Assembly: GCA_907163345.1 (NCBI GenBank)
Contig: CAJQUN010000957.1
Coordinates: forward strand, 62,001 to 126,000
From: Haberlea rhodopensis
Taxonomy: Eukaryota > Streptophyta > Magnoliopsida > Lamiales > Gesneriaceae
Direction: 5' to 3'
DNA length: 64,000 nt
Shown in pieces: positions 11,225 through 21,809 of this stretch. The notes beneath the pieces are model-generated. The model saw only the letters and a list, made by a program, of their open reading frames with translations, had not been told where the DNA came from and ran no database searches. Within the stretch, counting starts at the first letter, position 1. Each line of letters starts with the position of its first letter. The position numbers and the translations under genes were made by a program.

Positions 11225-12454
11225 ATGTCTTCCAGAAAGAGGTCAAAGCAGGCGGAAGCTTCCCAGAAGCAAAAGCAGGCAGAGGCTACTGGTTCTGAAT
11301 CAGTTTTTGATGAGCAAAAGTTTCTCAATGCCAAGGTTGCTGATTTATACCCCACCTACCATAAGAAACCCCTGAGCCGTGAAAGGGGAATGAGCTTAGA
11401 TAAATTGGAGTGTCCTGTCATTAGGACAGCACGCCGAAAAGGGTGGTTCCAATTCATTCAAACACCGATTGATGCTGTGGTGCCACTGGTGAGGGAGTTC
11501 TATACAAATCTTCGAGCAGTTCAACCAGGGCACCAAGTACGTGTTTATGTTCGAGGGAAAGATGTCTTGGCGGATCGAGCCACAATCAATAATATCCTCC
11601 GGATGCCATTCATTCACAACTGTGAATACCAATCTTTCAAGAACAGCAAGATCGACTACGATGAGGTGTTGACAGTCATTGGCAAGCCGGGAGTGGATTG
11701 GCAGAGGAATGACAAAGCAGAGCCACAGTTGGTTCTAAAGAAGAATTTGAAGCCAGAGGCCCAAGCATGGTTTTCATTTATCGCCGCACGGGTCATGCCA
11801 TCGACCCACACTTCTGAGGTGACAAAAGATAGAGCGGTCCTGGTTTATGCCATTCTCTCAGGGAAGGATGTGGACTTCGGGGAGATCATCAGTGATCATA
11901 TTGAAGAGATGGGAAGCAGCCCTCCGACCTCCGCACTACCGTTTCCATCCACGATCACTGCCTTATGTCAGCGATACGGAGTGACATGGGGGGAAGACGA
12001 GGAGCTACTTCCACCGAAGACACCAATCATTGTGGCCGAGCCTACGAGCCGAAGACGACCCTCGGACACTACACAAGCTGGAGCATCATCCTCTGCTGCA
12101 GAGCATACACGAGTTACTTTGGATTCTCTACATAGGGATCTCCAAGATATTCGCCTGGAGCAGCAGAGCATTCACAGCATGCAGCGGGACATTCATAGCA
12201 TGCAGAGAGCATTGCAGATGGACCATGAGCAGGTAGCTCAGCGACAGATGGAGTTCATGCACTATCAGAGTGCATGGAACACTGCCATGGCCCAGGGCTT
12301 TCCAGGTTTCCAGTTCCCGCCGGAGCCGCACTTCGCACCCTTTCATCCGCATGCACCCCCACCCGCGGAGTACCCACCATTTCCGCCATATCAGGGCGAG
12401 GAGCACCACTACCCAGTTCCCCCTCCGGAGCATGATGAGGATGACGATCAGTGA
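11225..12454 (+). CDS. ORF3 of element A: putative plant transposon protein (409 aa)
   Basis: Intact ORF downstream of the gag position, where Athila elements carry their extra ORF. The N-terminus is basic and Gln/Ala-rich (SRKRSKQAEA, possible nuclear signal). A globular region at about aa 55-260 includes RRKGWFQFIQTPIDAVVPLV, VRGKDVLADRATINNILRMP, KIDYDEVLTVIG and EAQAWFSFIAARVMPSTHTS. Then come PSTITALC, a Ser/Thr linker, a predicted coiled coil rich in Gln/Met/His (aa 295-350), a Pro/Phe-rich stretch and an acidic tail (EHDEDDDQ). It belongs to the unnamed putative plant transposon protein family of retrotransposon ORFs. Function unknown; no signal peptide or transmembrane segment, so not a classic env. 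A broken homologue occupies 801-1223 and 5521-6105 in B. Confidence 0.85.
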   Translation: MSSRKRSKQAEASQKQKQAEATGSESVFDEQKFLNAKVADLYPTYHKKPLSRERGMSLDKLECPVIRTARRKGWFQFIQTPIDAVVPLVREFYTNLRAVQPGHQVRVYVRGKDVLADRATINNILRMPFIHNCEYQSFKNSKIDYDEVLTVIGKPGVDWQRNDKAEPQLVLKKNLKPEAQAWFSFIAARVMPSTHTSEVTKDRAVLVYAILSGKDVDFGEIISDHIEEMGSSPPTSALPFPSTITALCQRYGVTWGEDEELLPPKTPIIVAEPTSRRRPSDTTQAGASSSAAEHTRVTLDSLHRDLQDIRLEQQSIHSMQRDIHSMQRALQMDHEQVAQRQMEFMHYQSAWNTAMAQGFPGFQFPPEPHFAPFHPHAPPPAEYPPFPPYQGEEHHYPVPPPEHDEDDDQ

Positions 12455-13798
12455 CGATCGTCATCATGGTATGTGTCTTTGCCATTGCATCTCTTTTTCT
12501 TGTTCATTGAGGGCAATTCACATGCTAAGTTTGGGGGGGTTTTTGAGTATTTGTACATAATCTTGCTTTTGCACATCTTGCTACTTGTTTTGTTCCCCTA
12601 CCTTGCATGACTGCATGATGTTGAGACTAATTCATCCTTGAGCACTACCAACAAAATTTTTTTTTTATTGATTGAGTTATTCTTGAGAATTGATGAATTG
12701 GACTTGCAACAGTAATACATGATGAAATTAATCCTCATCTAGATAGGAGCCATGAAAACGTTTAACTTGTTTGCATATATCCTTTGTTAACTATATGTCA
12801 AAATTGAGGAACTATTTGAGCACTTATTGAGTCATGATTGAGTGAAGTATGTATTGTTTTAATTGAAAATTTGTGTTAACTATGATGAGTCTTGAGTATC
12901 TTAGATAACTCTACAGTTTAGTTGAAAGCACTTTGAGGCGAAATTTATAATTAGGAACTAGACTTGGAGATGATTTAGGCGATTTTTGGACCGTTTGAGC
13001 CTTTCAAGCCTACCTGTTATATATTATTCAATAGTGTCCCCTGTTGAGCCTTATTGAAAAAGAATGGTATATGCATTGCATAGACCCCCATTCGACATTC
13101 TTGGCAACTCACTATACCCACCTTGGTTTGAGCCTAAAAGAAAATTTTTACCTACCCCTAGGAGAGTATAATGAATCTCATTCATTGCAAAGAGTTGTTA
13201 TATGCAAATGAGTTCAAAAGGAACAAAAGAATGAGCAAAGAAAAAGAAAAGATGTAGAGAAAAGCCTTGAAAAGAAAAATTCAAAATAAGACCCAAAGTG
13301 GCCAAGGCTAGAAAAAAAAAAAATTGAAGAGAAGCTCAAGAAAGAGTTGAACTGATTTTTATTATACTCTCTTCTTTGAATTCCTCCTACCTTTTCTTTG
13401 AAGCCGACACCAAAAGGCCTAACGCTATAAGCTTTTAAGACCTTTTGATCCAAGTCTAGGGAACAATTACATTAGTGGAGAAGTGCTGGATAGTAAACTT
13501 GTAGAGTATTTCAAAGTAATCTTGACTAGGAGTTAATATGGCACATGTTGATTTTAAAGATATATATGTAACTCATGTTTGACAATAGCACACACGCACG
13601 TTCCGATGTTGCGATGTATTGTTTAGCTTAGGAGAAAATGCTTCGTGTTAAATGGTGATTGACTTCTATTACTGTGTAAGTAGGATTTCTGAGCTGTTAC
13701 ATATGTTGCAAAGATAATTCATGCTTAGTATCGAGTTTAACTTTTCTTTTTGAGTTTATTGCTTGCTCGAGGACGATCAAGTCTAAGTTTGGGGGAGT
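12455..13798 (+). other. Element A 3' non-coding domain
   Basis: No gene. It starts with GAGGGCAATTCACATGC and a polypurine-like motif AAGTTTGGGGGGG (12527-12539) and ends with the true PPT. A conserved block at 12930-13013 (TTTGAGGCGAAATTT to TTTGGACCGTTTGAGCC) recurs in B, H and K. The conservation across elements with different coding content suggests an RNA-level role. Confidence 0.8.
13785..13798 (+). other. Element A polypurine tract
   Basis: AAGTTTGGGGGAGT directly abuts the LTR start, the expected primer for plus-strand DNA synthesis. The same sequence precedes the 3' LTR of H (50634-50647) and, in complement, that of K (25196-25208). Confidence 0.9.
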
Positions 13799-15363
13799 TG
13801 ATAGGCGTAGATTTTGAGTGATTTTAACTGTGATTTCTTCCCATTTTCTGTACTTTTTCCTGGATGATATTATGCTTTTTTGGTGTTTATTCATGTGTTT
13901 CAGGAAATTTGATCAGAAGTGGAAGAAATGAGCTGATGAGAAGATAACGGGCGAAATCGAGGCGTAAAAGACAAGAAAATTAAGAAGGTGGATTTTTCAG
14001 ATCTCGATCGATCGAGATTTATTCTCGATCGATCGAGCCAGCCAGTAGCAAGACTCAGAATTTTCGAAGGCCCGATCGATCGGTGGAAATTCCCGATCGA
14101 TCGAGCAAGGCAGTAGCTTCAGCAACAATTTTTGAGAAATCTCGATCGATCGGTGGAAATTCCCGATCGATCGAGCGAGGCAGTAAGTTCCAAAAGCTGG
14201 CGTGAACAGTGCACCGATCGATCGGTGAAATTCTCGATCGATCGAGACGCGAAATCTGAAGATTTTATTTTCCTTATTTATCGAGATTTTGGGGGCTTTT
14301 TAGAGAGGCTGGATTCATTTCAAAAAGGAGGACGAATTTTGAGAGAAAATATCAGACTTTTTAGGTCAAGAGCAGCCGCCCTAACCGCCGCCCAACGCCG
14401 GAAGAAGGAGATCCAATCTCCGTTCTTCGTCCAAAGTCGAGCCTATCCGTTCCGGAGTGCAAGGAAGGAACAAGAGAAGAAATCACGGTGCAACGCACGG
14501 ATTCATCCATCGTTTATCGTATTTCTGAACTTAATTTATTTGATTTTCAATTTTCATTTGTTGTTTTTAAGGTCGAGAGACAAGAAAACTCATCTGTTAT
14601 TGATTTGAATTAAAATTGGTTTATATTATTGAAGTTTTAGTTCGTTGTGTTTGATATTATTGATTCATTGATATTTGCGCGCATTGATATTTATTGTTCC
14701 TAAATTAATTGCATGTGTAGATCAGAGTCTAGCTAGCTTTGATTGAATTTGAGGGTTACAGCCGAGATCGAGAGATAACGCTGTAACACGCTCCATTAAT
14801 TTATGATGTATGTTACGATTGAGATCGAGAGATGATATCGCATACGTGAGAACTTGAAATCGAAAGATTTAGAGTTAATAGGTTTTGATAATTTAAGCAA
14901 CTTTGAATTAGTAAATAGGTGCACGAGAGTGACTTGTTCTAATTTATTGTTAGTTTCGTTACAGCTCGAGAGAGTGTATCGAATAATCATAAAAACCTTT
15001 CACCTTTAAAATCAATTGGTTAATAAAGTGAGAATTCCATTGAATCATTAGAGATAACATAATTGAACGACGAACTTGGTAATTTTCTCGAGTCACTTAC
15101 CTTTGCATTTCCGGAACCATTCTTGTCATTGTTTCTCGTTTAATTTTGTTCTTTAGTTTAATTTAGTGTTAGTTTATCAAACTCCTTTAATCGTAGGCTA
15201 AATATAATTTGATTGATCTTATTTGGTACTTATACGTTAGTCCCTGTGGATTCGACAACCTTTACTTAATTTTCACTATACTAAAACTTGACACCGTGCA
15301 CTTGCGGTAGAATCGCTTCAACCCATACACTGAAAAATAATTGTTTAAAAATAAGAGCGGTCA
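13799..15363 (+). repeat. Element A middle LTR
   Basis: 1565 bp; no difference from the 5' LTR noticed by eye. It is preceded by a PPT, so it is the expected 3' LTR, but it is followed by a 19-bp junction and yet another LTR. Confidence 0.95.
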
Positions 15364-15382
15364 AGTCTAAGTTTGGGGGAGT
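15364..15382 (+). other. 19-bp PPT-derived junction between tandem LTRs
   Basis: The sequence AGTCTAAGTTTGGGGGAGT equals the last 19 bases before the middle LTR (13780-13798). The five bases TCAAG straddling the LTR end are shared by the LTR-PBS boundary and the pre-PPT sequence, which is a microhomology for deletion of a second internal region. Confidence 0.9.
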
Positions 15383-16946
15383 TGATAGGCGTAGATTTTG
15401 AGTGATTTTAACTGTGATTTCTTCCCATTTTCTGTACTTTTTCCTGGATGATATTATGCTTTTTGGTGTTTATTCATGTGTTTCAGGAAATTTGATCAGA
15501 AGTGGAAGAAATGAGCTGATGAGAAGATAACGGGCGAAATCGAGGCGTAAAAGACAAGAAAATTAAGAAGGTGGATTTTTCAGATCTCGATCGATCGAGA
15601 TTTATTCTCGATCGATCGAGCCAGCCAGTAGCAAGACTCAGAATTTTCGAAGGCCCGATCGATCGGTGGAAATTCCCGATCGATCGAGCAAGGCAGTAGC
15701 TTCAGCAACAATTTTTGAGAAATCTCGATCGATCGGTGGAAATTCCCGATCGATCGAGCGAGGCAGTAAGTTCCAAAAGCTGGCGTGAACAGTGCACCGA
15801 TCGATCGGTGAAATTCTCGATCGATCGAGACGCGAAATCTGAAGATTTTATTTTCCTTATTTATCGAGATTTTGGGGGCTTTTTAGAGAGGCTGGATTCA
15901 TTTCAAAAAAGGGGACGAATTTTGAGAGAAAATATCAGACTTTTTAGGTCAAGAGCAGCCGCCCTAACCGCCGCCCAACGCCGGAAGAAGGAGATCCAAT
16001 CTCCGTTCTTCGTCCAAAGTCGAGCCTATCCGTTCCGGAGTGCAAGGAAGGAACAAGAGAAGAAATCACGGTGCAACGCACGGATTCATCCATCGTTTAT
16101 CGTATTTCTGAACTTAATTTATTTGATTTTCAATTTTCATTTGTTGTTTTTAAGGTCGAGAGACAAGAAAACTCATCTGTTATTGATTTGAATTAAAATT
16201 GGTTTATATTATTGAAGTTTTAGTTCGTTGTGTTTGATATTATTGATTCATTGATATTTGCGCGCATTGATATTTATTGTTCCTAAATTAATTGCATGTG
16301 TAGATCAGAGTCTAGCTAGCTTTGATTGAATTTGAGGGTTACAGCCGAGATCGAGAGATAACGCTGTAACACGCTCCATTAATTTATGATGTATGTTACG
16401 ATTGAGATCGAGAGATGATATCGCATACGTGAGAACTTGAAATCGAAAGATTTAGAGTTAATAGGTTTTGATAATTTAAGCAACTTTGAATTAGTAAATA
16501 GGTGCACGAGAGTGACTTGTTCTAATTTATTGTTAGTTTCGTTACAGCTCGAGAGAGTGTATCGAATAATCATAAAAACCTTTCACCTTTAAAATCAATT
16601 GGTTAATAAAGTGAGAATTCCATTGAATCATTAGAGATAACATAATTGAACGACGAACTTGGTAATTTTCTCGAGTCACTTACCTTTGCATTTCCGGAAC
16701 CATTCATGTCATTGTTTCTCGTTTAATTTTGTTCTTTAGTTTAATTTAGTGTTAGTTTATCAAACTCCTTTAATCGTAGGCTAAATATAATTTGATTGAT
16801 CTTATTTGGTACTTATACGTTAGTCCCTGTGGATTCGACAACCTTTACTTAATTTTCACTATACTAAAACTTGACACCGTGCACTTGCGGTAGAATCGCT
16901 TCAACCCATACACTGAAAAATAATTGTTTAAAAATAAGAGCGGTCA
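15383..16946 (+). repeat. Element A distal (third) LTR
   Basis: 1564 bp, with about four differences from the other two: one T missing near 15460, a two-base change near 15909 and T to A near 16706. Its end is followed by the TGTTT duplication, so it is the original outer boundary of the insertion. Confidence 0.95.
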
Positions 16947-16951
16947 TGTTT

Positions 16952-17679
16952 TAAAATGCAGTTCTATAAGCCCATAAAGCGTCATCTAATATCAAGGACC
17001 AATATTTTCTAGACACATTGACCGTTTTGTTTCAAAAATCCGCTTCACTTCTCTATTAGACACTTCTACTTGTCCGGAAGTTTGTGGGTGGTAAGGTATT
17101 GCAACCTTGTGGGTGACACCATATTTGCTTAAAAGTTTTTCAAAGAGTTTGTTGCAAAAGTGTGACCCACCATCACTAATGATTGCTCGAGGGGTGCCAA
17201 ATCTAGTAAAAATATTTTTTTTTTTTCAAAAATTGCACCACCACTCTAGCATCATTAGTGCGTGAAGCTTCAGCCTCAACCCACTTTGACACATAATCGA
17301 CCGCAACAAGTATATACTAGTTAGAACAAGAATTAGGAAATGGTCCCATAAAGTCTACCACAAACATCAAATAATTCACACTCAAGAATACTGTTTAGGG
17401 GCATCTCATGTTTCCTAAAAATATTCCTTTCATTTGGCATTTATCACAAGCGGAAACGTACATGTATGCAGACTTAAATAAGGTAGGCCAGTAAAAACCA
17501 GATTCAAGTACCTTTGCAGCATTTTTTGTTGGACCCATGTGTCTACCTACCTCTCGGTCGTGACAGTGGCTCATGATAGACGCCAGCTCCTCCTCTGGAA
17601 CGCACCTCCTAATCATGTTATCGGTGCATACCTTGAACAGAAATGGATCCTCCCACATGTAATGCTTAACGTCAGACAA
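16952..17679 (-). pseudogene. pol: Element B integrase, N-terminal and core part (decayed)
   Basis: Minus-strand remnant. The zinc-binding HHCC region is visible at 17395-17679 (MIRRCVPEEE, HCHDREVGRHMGPTKNAAK, FYWPTLFK, CDKCQMKG). The core downstream (16952-17394) is broken by stops and ends with ALWAYRTAFKT at the A insertion; the rest is at 6909-7343. Confidence 0.85.
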
Positions 17680-19073
17680 TTTTTTTCTTTTGATAATAAG
17701 TCAATTGTGGGAGGACACCACTCACAATATAATTTGCAAATTCAGCATACCAAGGTAGTGTTTGGAGTTGAAATAGTTGCTCATCAGGAAATTTTTCATT
17801 TATCTCATCTATTTCAAGTTCATGCTCATCATTCTCATTAGTGATCCTAGATAAGTGATCTGACACTATGTTCTCTACACCCTTCTTATCTTTAATTTCT
17901 AAGTCAAACTCTTGCATAAAAGAATCCATCGAATCAAACGTGGTTTAGCGTCTTTTTTGGTAAGGAGATATTTGAGTGCAAAGTGATCAGTGTAAACAAT
18001 TACCTTAGATAGACAAAGATAGGAGTGAAACTTGTCAAAAGTAAATACTACTTCTAGTAGTTCTTTCTCAGTTGTGGCATAATTTTGTTGTGCCTCATTT
18101 AAAGTTCTACTAGCATAGTAAATCGTATGAAATATCGTGTTCCTTCATTGTCCCAGTACTGCTCCAACTGTGGTGTCACTAGCATTGCACGTCAACTCAA
18201 ATGGAAGATCCCAAATAGGTGCTACCAAGACAGTGGCATTGACTAACCTTTCTTTCAACATCTTGAATGCCTGCAAACAATCAGAATTGAAATCAAATGG
18301 CGCATCCTTAGTCAATAAATGATAAAGAGGTTTTGAACTTTTAGAGAAGTCTTTGATGAATCTCCTATAAAACCCTACATGGCCTAGAAAACTACGAACT
18401 CCCTTTACTGACACTGGTGGGGGGAGCTCTTGTATCACTTGGATTTTTTATCGGTCCACTTCAATAGGCAGAACTAAAGCAAGATTAGGCAAACAAGAAT
18501 CAAATGACTACCCAAACACAGAGAAATCATCCATGAAAACCTCAAGGAAATTTTCTACCATATCATGGAATATAGACATCATGCATCGTTGGAATGTAGC
18601 AGGTGCATTACATAACCTAAATGGCATTCTTCTAAATGCAAATGTAGCATAAGGACAAGTGAAGGTGGTCTTCTCTTGTTCCTCAGGTGCAATAGCTATC
18701 TGATTATATCCCGAATAACCATCTAGGAAGCAATAGAAATCATACCATGTTAGTCTCTCTATCATTTGATCAATGAAGGGGAGGGGGAGTGGTCTTTACG
18801 TGTTGCTTCATTTGACTTTCTATAATCAATACAGAACCTCCAACCAGTGATTGTTCTAGTAGGTATTAATTCATTGTTTTCGTTGGTAACAACAATCATG
18901 CCTCCTTTCTTAGGCACACATTGCACTGGACTAACCCATGCACTGTCAGATATAGGATAGATAATACATGTATCCAGTAGCTTTATGACCTCGGCCTTTA
19001 CTACCTCTTGCATCTTGGATTCAGTCGGCGTTATGGTTGCACCACTGGTTTGTAGGCATCCTCCAGTAGAATT
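17672..19073 (-). pseudogene. pol: Element B reverse transcriptase and RNase H (decayed)
   Basis: Minus-strand pieces in order: VQCVPKKGG and TGWRFCIDYRKSNEATRKDH (18762-19013); FYCFLDGYSGYNQIAIAPEE, RRMPFRLCNAPATFQRCM and VFMDDFSVFG (18508-18765), which contains the catalytic YxDD-type motif as FMDD; then GHVGFYRRFIKDFSK and the RNase H start CNASDTTVGAVLGQ (18145-18438); and the RNase H end, DSFMQEFDLEIKDKKGVEN with DHLSRI (17672-17929). Frameshifts separate the pieces. Athila-type by FLDGYSGYNQI and PTRTITGW. Confidence 0.9.
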
Positions 19074-20299
19074 TTATGCATGCAAGTCGATGGGCTTAGC
19101 CCCTTTATATCCGCCACTTTTCCATCCAAATGCTTGTTTATGCTCCCGTAAAATCCTAAGAAGCTTTTCCTCATCTATACCTATCAAAGATGAGGAAACA
19201 ATTACTGGTGATGAATTATTGATATCTAAATAAACATACTTGAGATGAGATGGTAGGGGTTTTAGTTCAAGAGTTTGTGGTTCTTTAATTGAAGGCTTTT
19301 GTGGCTTGATGTCTCTTTGCCCCAACTCTCCAAGCTCGTTCCTTGCATGTCTTGTATGAGGGATATTAGAATTCAAATGAGCTACTATCTCCTTCATCTC
19401 GCCACTTTCATCCAACTCATTTGTATCATCGACCAATCATGCTTCTAATCCTTCCCCGCGTGATCCCTGAAACATACTAGAAGACAAGATATCAACAATA
19501 TCAACATTGAAACACATATGCCCATCATGTGGATGTTTTATAGCCTTAAAAACATTAAAAGTAACTTGATCCTCTCCTACATAGAGGATCAGTTTCCCTT
19601 GATGAACGTCGATCAATGCCTTCCCAATAGCTAAAAATGGTCGCCCAAATATCAGTGGTGTGTCCAAGTCTTCCTCCATGTCCAAAACCAGGAAATCCAA
19701 AGGAAAGATGAATTTATCAAATTTTACTAGAACATCCTCAATGATTCCTCTTAGGTATGTAATGGACCTATCCGCCAACTGTAGTGAAACCGTAGTTGGT
19801 TTTGGCTCTCAAAGCCCCAACTTCCTGAAAATCGACAAAGGCATGAGATTAATACTTGCACCGGGATTACATAAAGATTTTGCAAATGAAATAGACCCAA
19901 TAGTGCAAGGTATAGAAAAACTCCCTGGATCTTTTAACTTCGGAGGTAATTTGTTTTGCACTACTGCAGAACACTACTTAGTTAACTTTGTTGTCTCGTG
20001 CTCAGGAACTTCCTTTATTCGATAGAATATCCTTCAAAAAACTTAGCATAACTAGGCGTTTGAAGTAAGGCATCAGGAAATGGAATATTTATATGTAATT
20101 TCTTAAATATATCTAAGAACTTAGTGAAACTAGCATCTACCTTAGCCTTTTTTAATGCAGCAGGAAATGGGAGAGGGATTTGTACCTGCTTGGGTGGTGT
20201 GATAGGTGAAGTATTAGTAGACTTACCCTTGTAGCGTGGTTGATCCTCGTTCTCGGTCTCATCAATTTCGTGCTCCTCCTCGGTGTTTTCAGTTTGCAT
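19074..20299 (-). pseudogene. pol: Element B aspartic protease and flanks (active site lost)
   Basis: The protease C-terminal half is 19437-19778 (LVLDMEEDLDTPLIFGRPFLA). The active-site region near 19840 on the minus strand reads LCNPGASINLMPLS, so the catalytic Asp of the D-x-G motif is Asn and the next residue is Pro; H has LCDLGSSVNLMPLS at the same place. Downstream linker at 19074-19436, upstream gag-protease linker at 20015-20299 (KVDASFTKFLDIFKKLHINI). Confidence 0.85.
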
Positions 20300-20323
20300 A
20301 CCAATCTCTTTTCTGCTCCTCAG

Positions 20324-21657
20324 TTAAATTGCTTTGGCTTGCTCTCTAGGGTTCTTTTCAGTATCGCTAGGCAGACTCCCTTGTGTCCTTCCAGCTAACA
20401 TAGTTGCCAACTGCCCCACTTGAGTTTCCAAGTTATTTATTGAAGCATCTTTATTTTGCATTCTATTCTCCGTTGATGTAATGAACTTGGTTAGCAACTC
20501 CTCCATGCTTGGCTTTGGTGGATAACCGGTGGAGGTTGTGGATTCAAGACATTCTTTTGGTTAGACCAAGAGAAGTTTGGATGATTCCTCCACTGTTGGT
20601 TATAGTTGTTGGAGTAAGAGTTACCCTATGGTGGCCTATTTCCTACAAAGTTATCATTTTCAGTAGATTGAACAAAAGGATTACCTGCCTCGCATTCTGT
20701 GTTCGGATGGTTGCCTCCACATAAATCACATACGATCACTTAAGCTTGCATCGCTGTCATGCTCAAGCTATCCAATTTCTTGTTCAAAGACTCCAACTGA
20801 GCGGCTATCGTTGTCACCTCATCAACTTGATGCACCCCAATCAATCTCTTGGGCACATTCCTCCCAGACTGCCACTGGTAACTGTTAGAAGCCATCTCCT
20901 CCAAAAGTGTATAGTCTTCCTCATGTATCATTCTCATAATGGTACCTCCTGCTACTGCATCAACCATGGATCTATTAGCAGAAACTAAACCATTGTAAAA
21001 TGTTTGTACCTGAAGCCAAACAGGAAGGCCATGATGTGGGCATCTTCGAAGAAAATTCTTGAAGCACTCCCAAGCTTCATACAGTGTCTCAGGATCGTTT
21101 TGCATGAACGTGGTGATATCATTGCGCATCTTAGCTAACTTGGATGGGGAAAATATTTTGATAAGAAGGCTTGAGCCATCCCCTCCCAAGTAGTAATCGA
21201 TCATGCAGGCAATGAATTTAACTAGCTCTTATCATTTAAAGAAAAAGGGAAAAGTGGTAACCTGATGGCGTTGTCAGTGACGCCATTGTGCTTGAAAGTA
21301 TCGCATATCTCGAAGAAGTTGGAGATATGAGCATTAGGATCATTAGTAGGCGATCCTCCAAATTGCACCGAGTGTTGAATCATTTGAATTTTGGCAGGCT
21401 TGATCTCGAAGTTATTAGCCTGAATCCTCGGTCTAGTGATGCTAGACAGTGCCTTGAAAGGTTGGTTGTGCATAGTCCATCATGGATCGTGTAATTGGCA
21501 CTTCCTCGTTGCGCTGTTCACGTTCACCATTCCCTCCTTGATTGTTCTCAGCCATCTCTCGAGCTTCTCTCCGAAGTCTACAGCATGTTCGTTCAATCTC
21601 TAAGTCAAGTGGCTCTAGTATAAGGTTGGCACTCCATGGCATGCACCACGAAGACAA
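20324..21657 (-). pseudogene. gag: Element B gag (decayed)
   Basis: Minus-strand pieces matching gag of A: the start region EPLDLEIERTC (21442-21657), RIQANNFEIKPAKIQMIQH and FFEICDTFKHNGVTD (21222-21473), KMRNDITTFMQNDPETLYEA and RRCPHHGLPVWLQVQTFYNG (20740-21204), and the C-terminal NNLETQVGQLATMLAGRTQG (20324-20506). Broken by frameshifts and stops between the pieces. Confidence 0.9.
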
Positions 21658-21785
21658 CTACCTACAAAAGTCAAAACAAGGAAGAAACAACAGTAGTAAA
21701 ATATTATAAAATGTAGCAAAAGTAATAATAAAAAGAAAATGGCTAAATTCAGTCAACTAATATCATATGATATTACTTGAACTAG

Positions 21786-21803
21786 TCCCCGGCAACGGCG
21801 CCA
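21786..21803 (-). other. Element B primer-binding site (tRNA-Asp)
   Basis: The plus strand reads TCCCCGGCAACGGCGCCA, the complement of an 18-base tRNA-Asp primer site; 6 bases separate it from the LTR. Confidence 0.95.
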
Positions 21804-21809
21804 AAAACT

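Larger units (their letters stand above)
7349..16946 (+). mobile_element. Element A: young non-autonomous Athila-like element with three LTRs
   Basis: Flanked by the 5-bp duplication TGTTT (7344-7348, 16947-16951) inside B integrase. Order: LTR, tRNA-Asp primer site, gag, spacer, ORF3, 3' non-coding domain, PPT, LTR, a 19-bp PPT-derived junction, LTR. Protease, RT, RNase H and integrase are absent: gag stops at 10396 and the next bases match sequence that in H follows the integrase end (tccagcttgggactataaat). The first two LTRs show no difference by eye, so insertion was recent. It resembles gag-only non-autonomous plant elements (TR-GAG), but with ORF3 kept. Confidence 0.95.

Noticed and set aside
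11225..12454. ORF3 as an envelope glycoprotein gene
   Set aside because: No signal peptide or transmembrane segment; it matches the putative plant transposon protein family instead.
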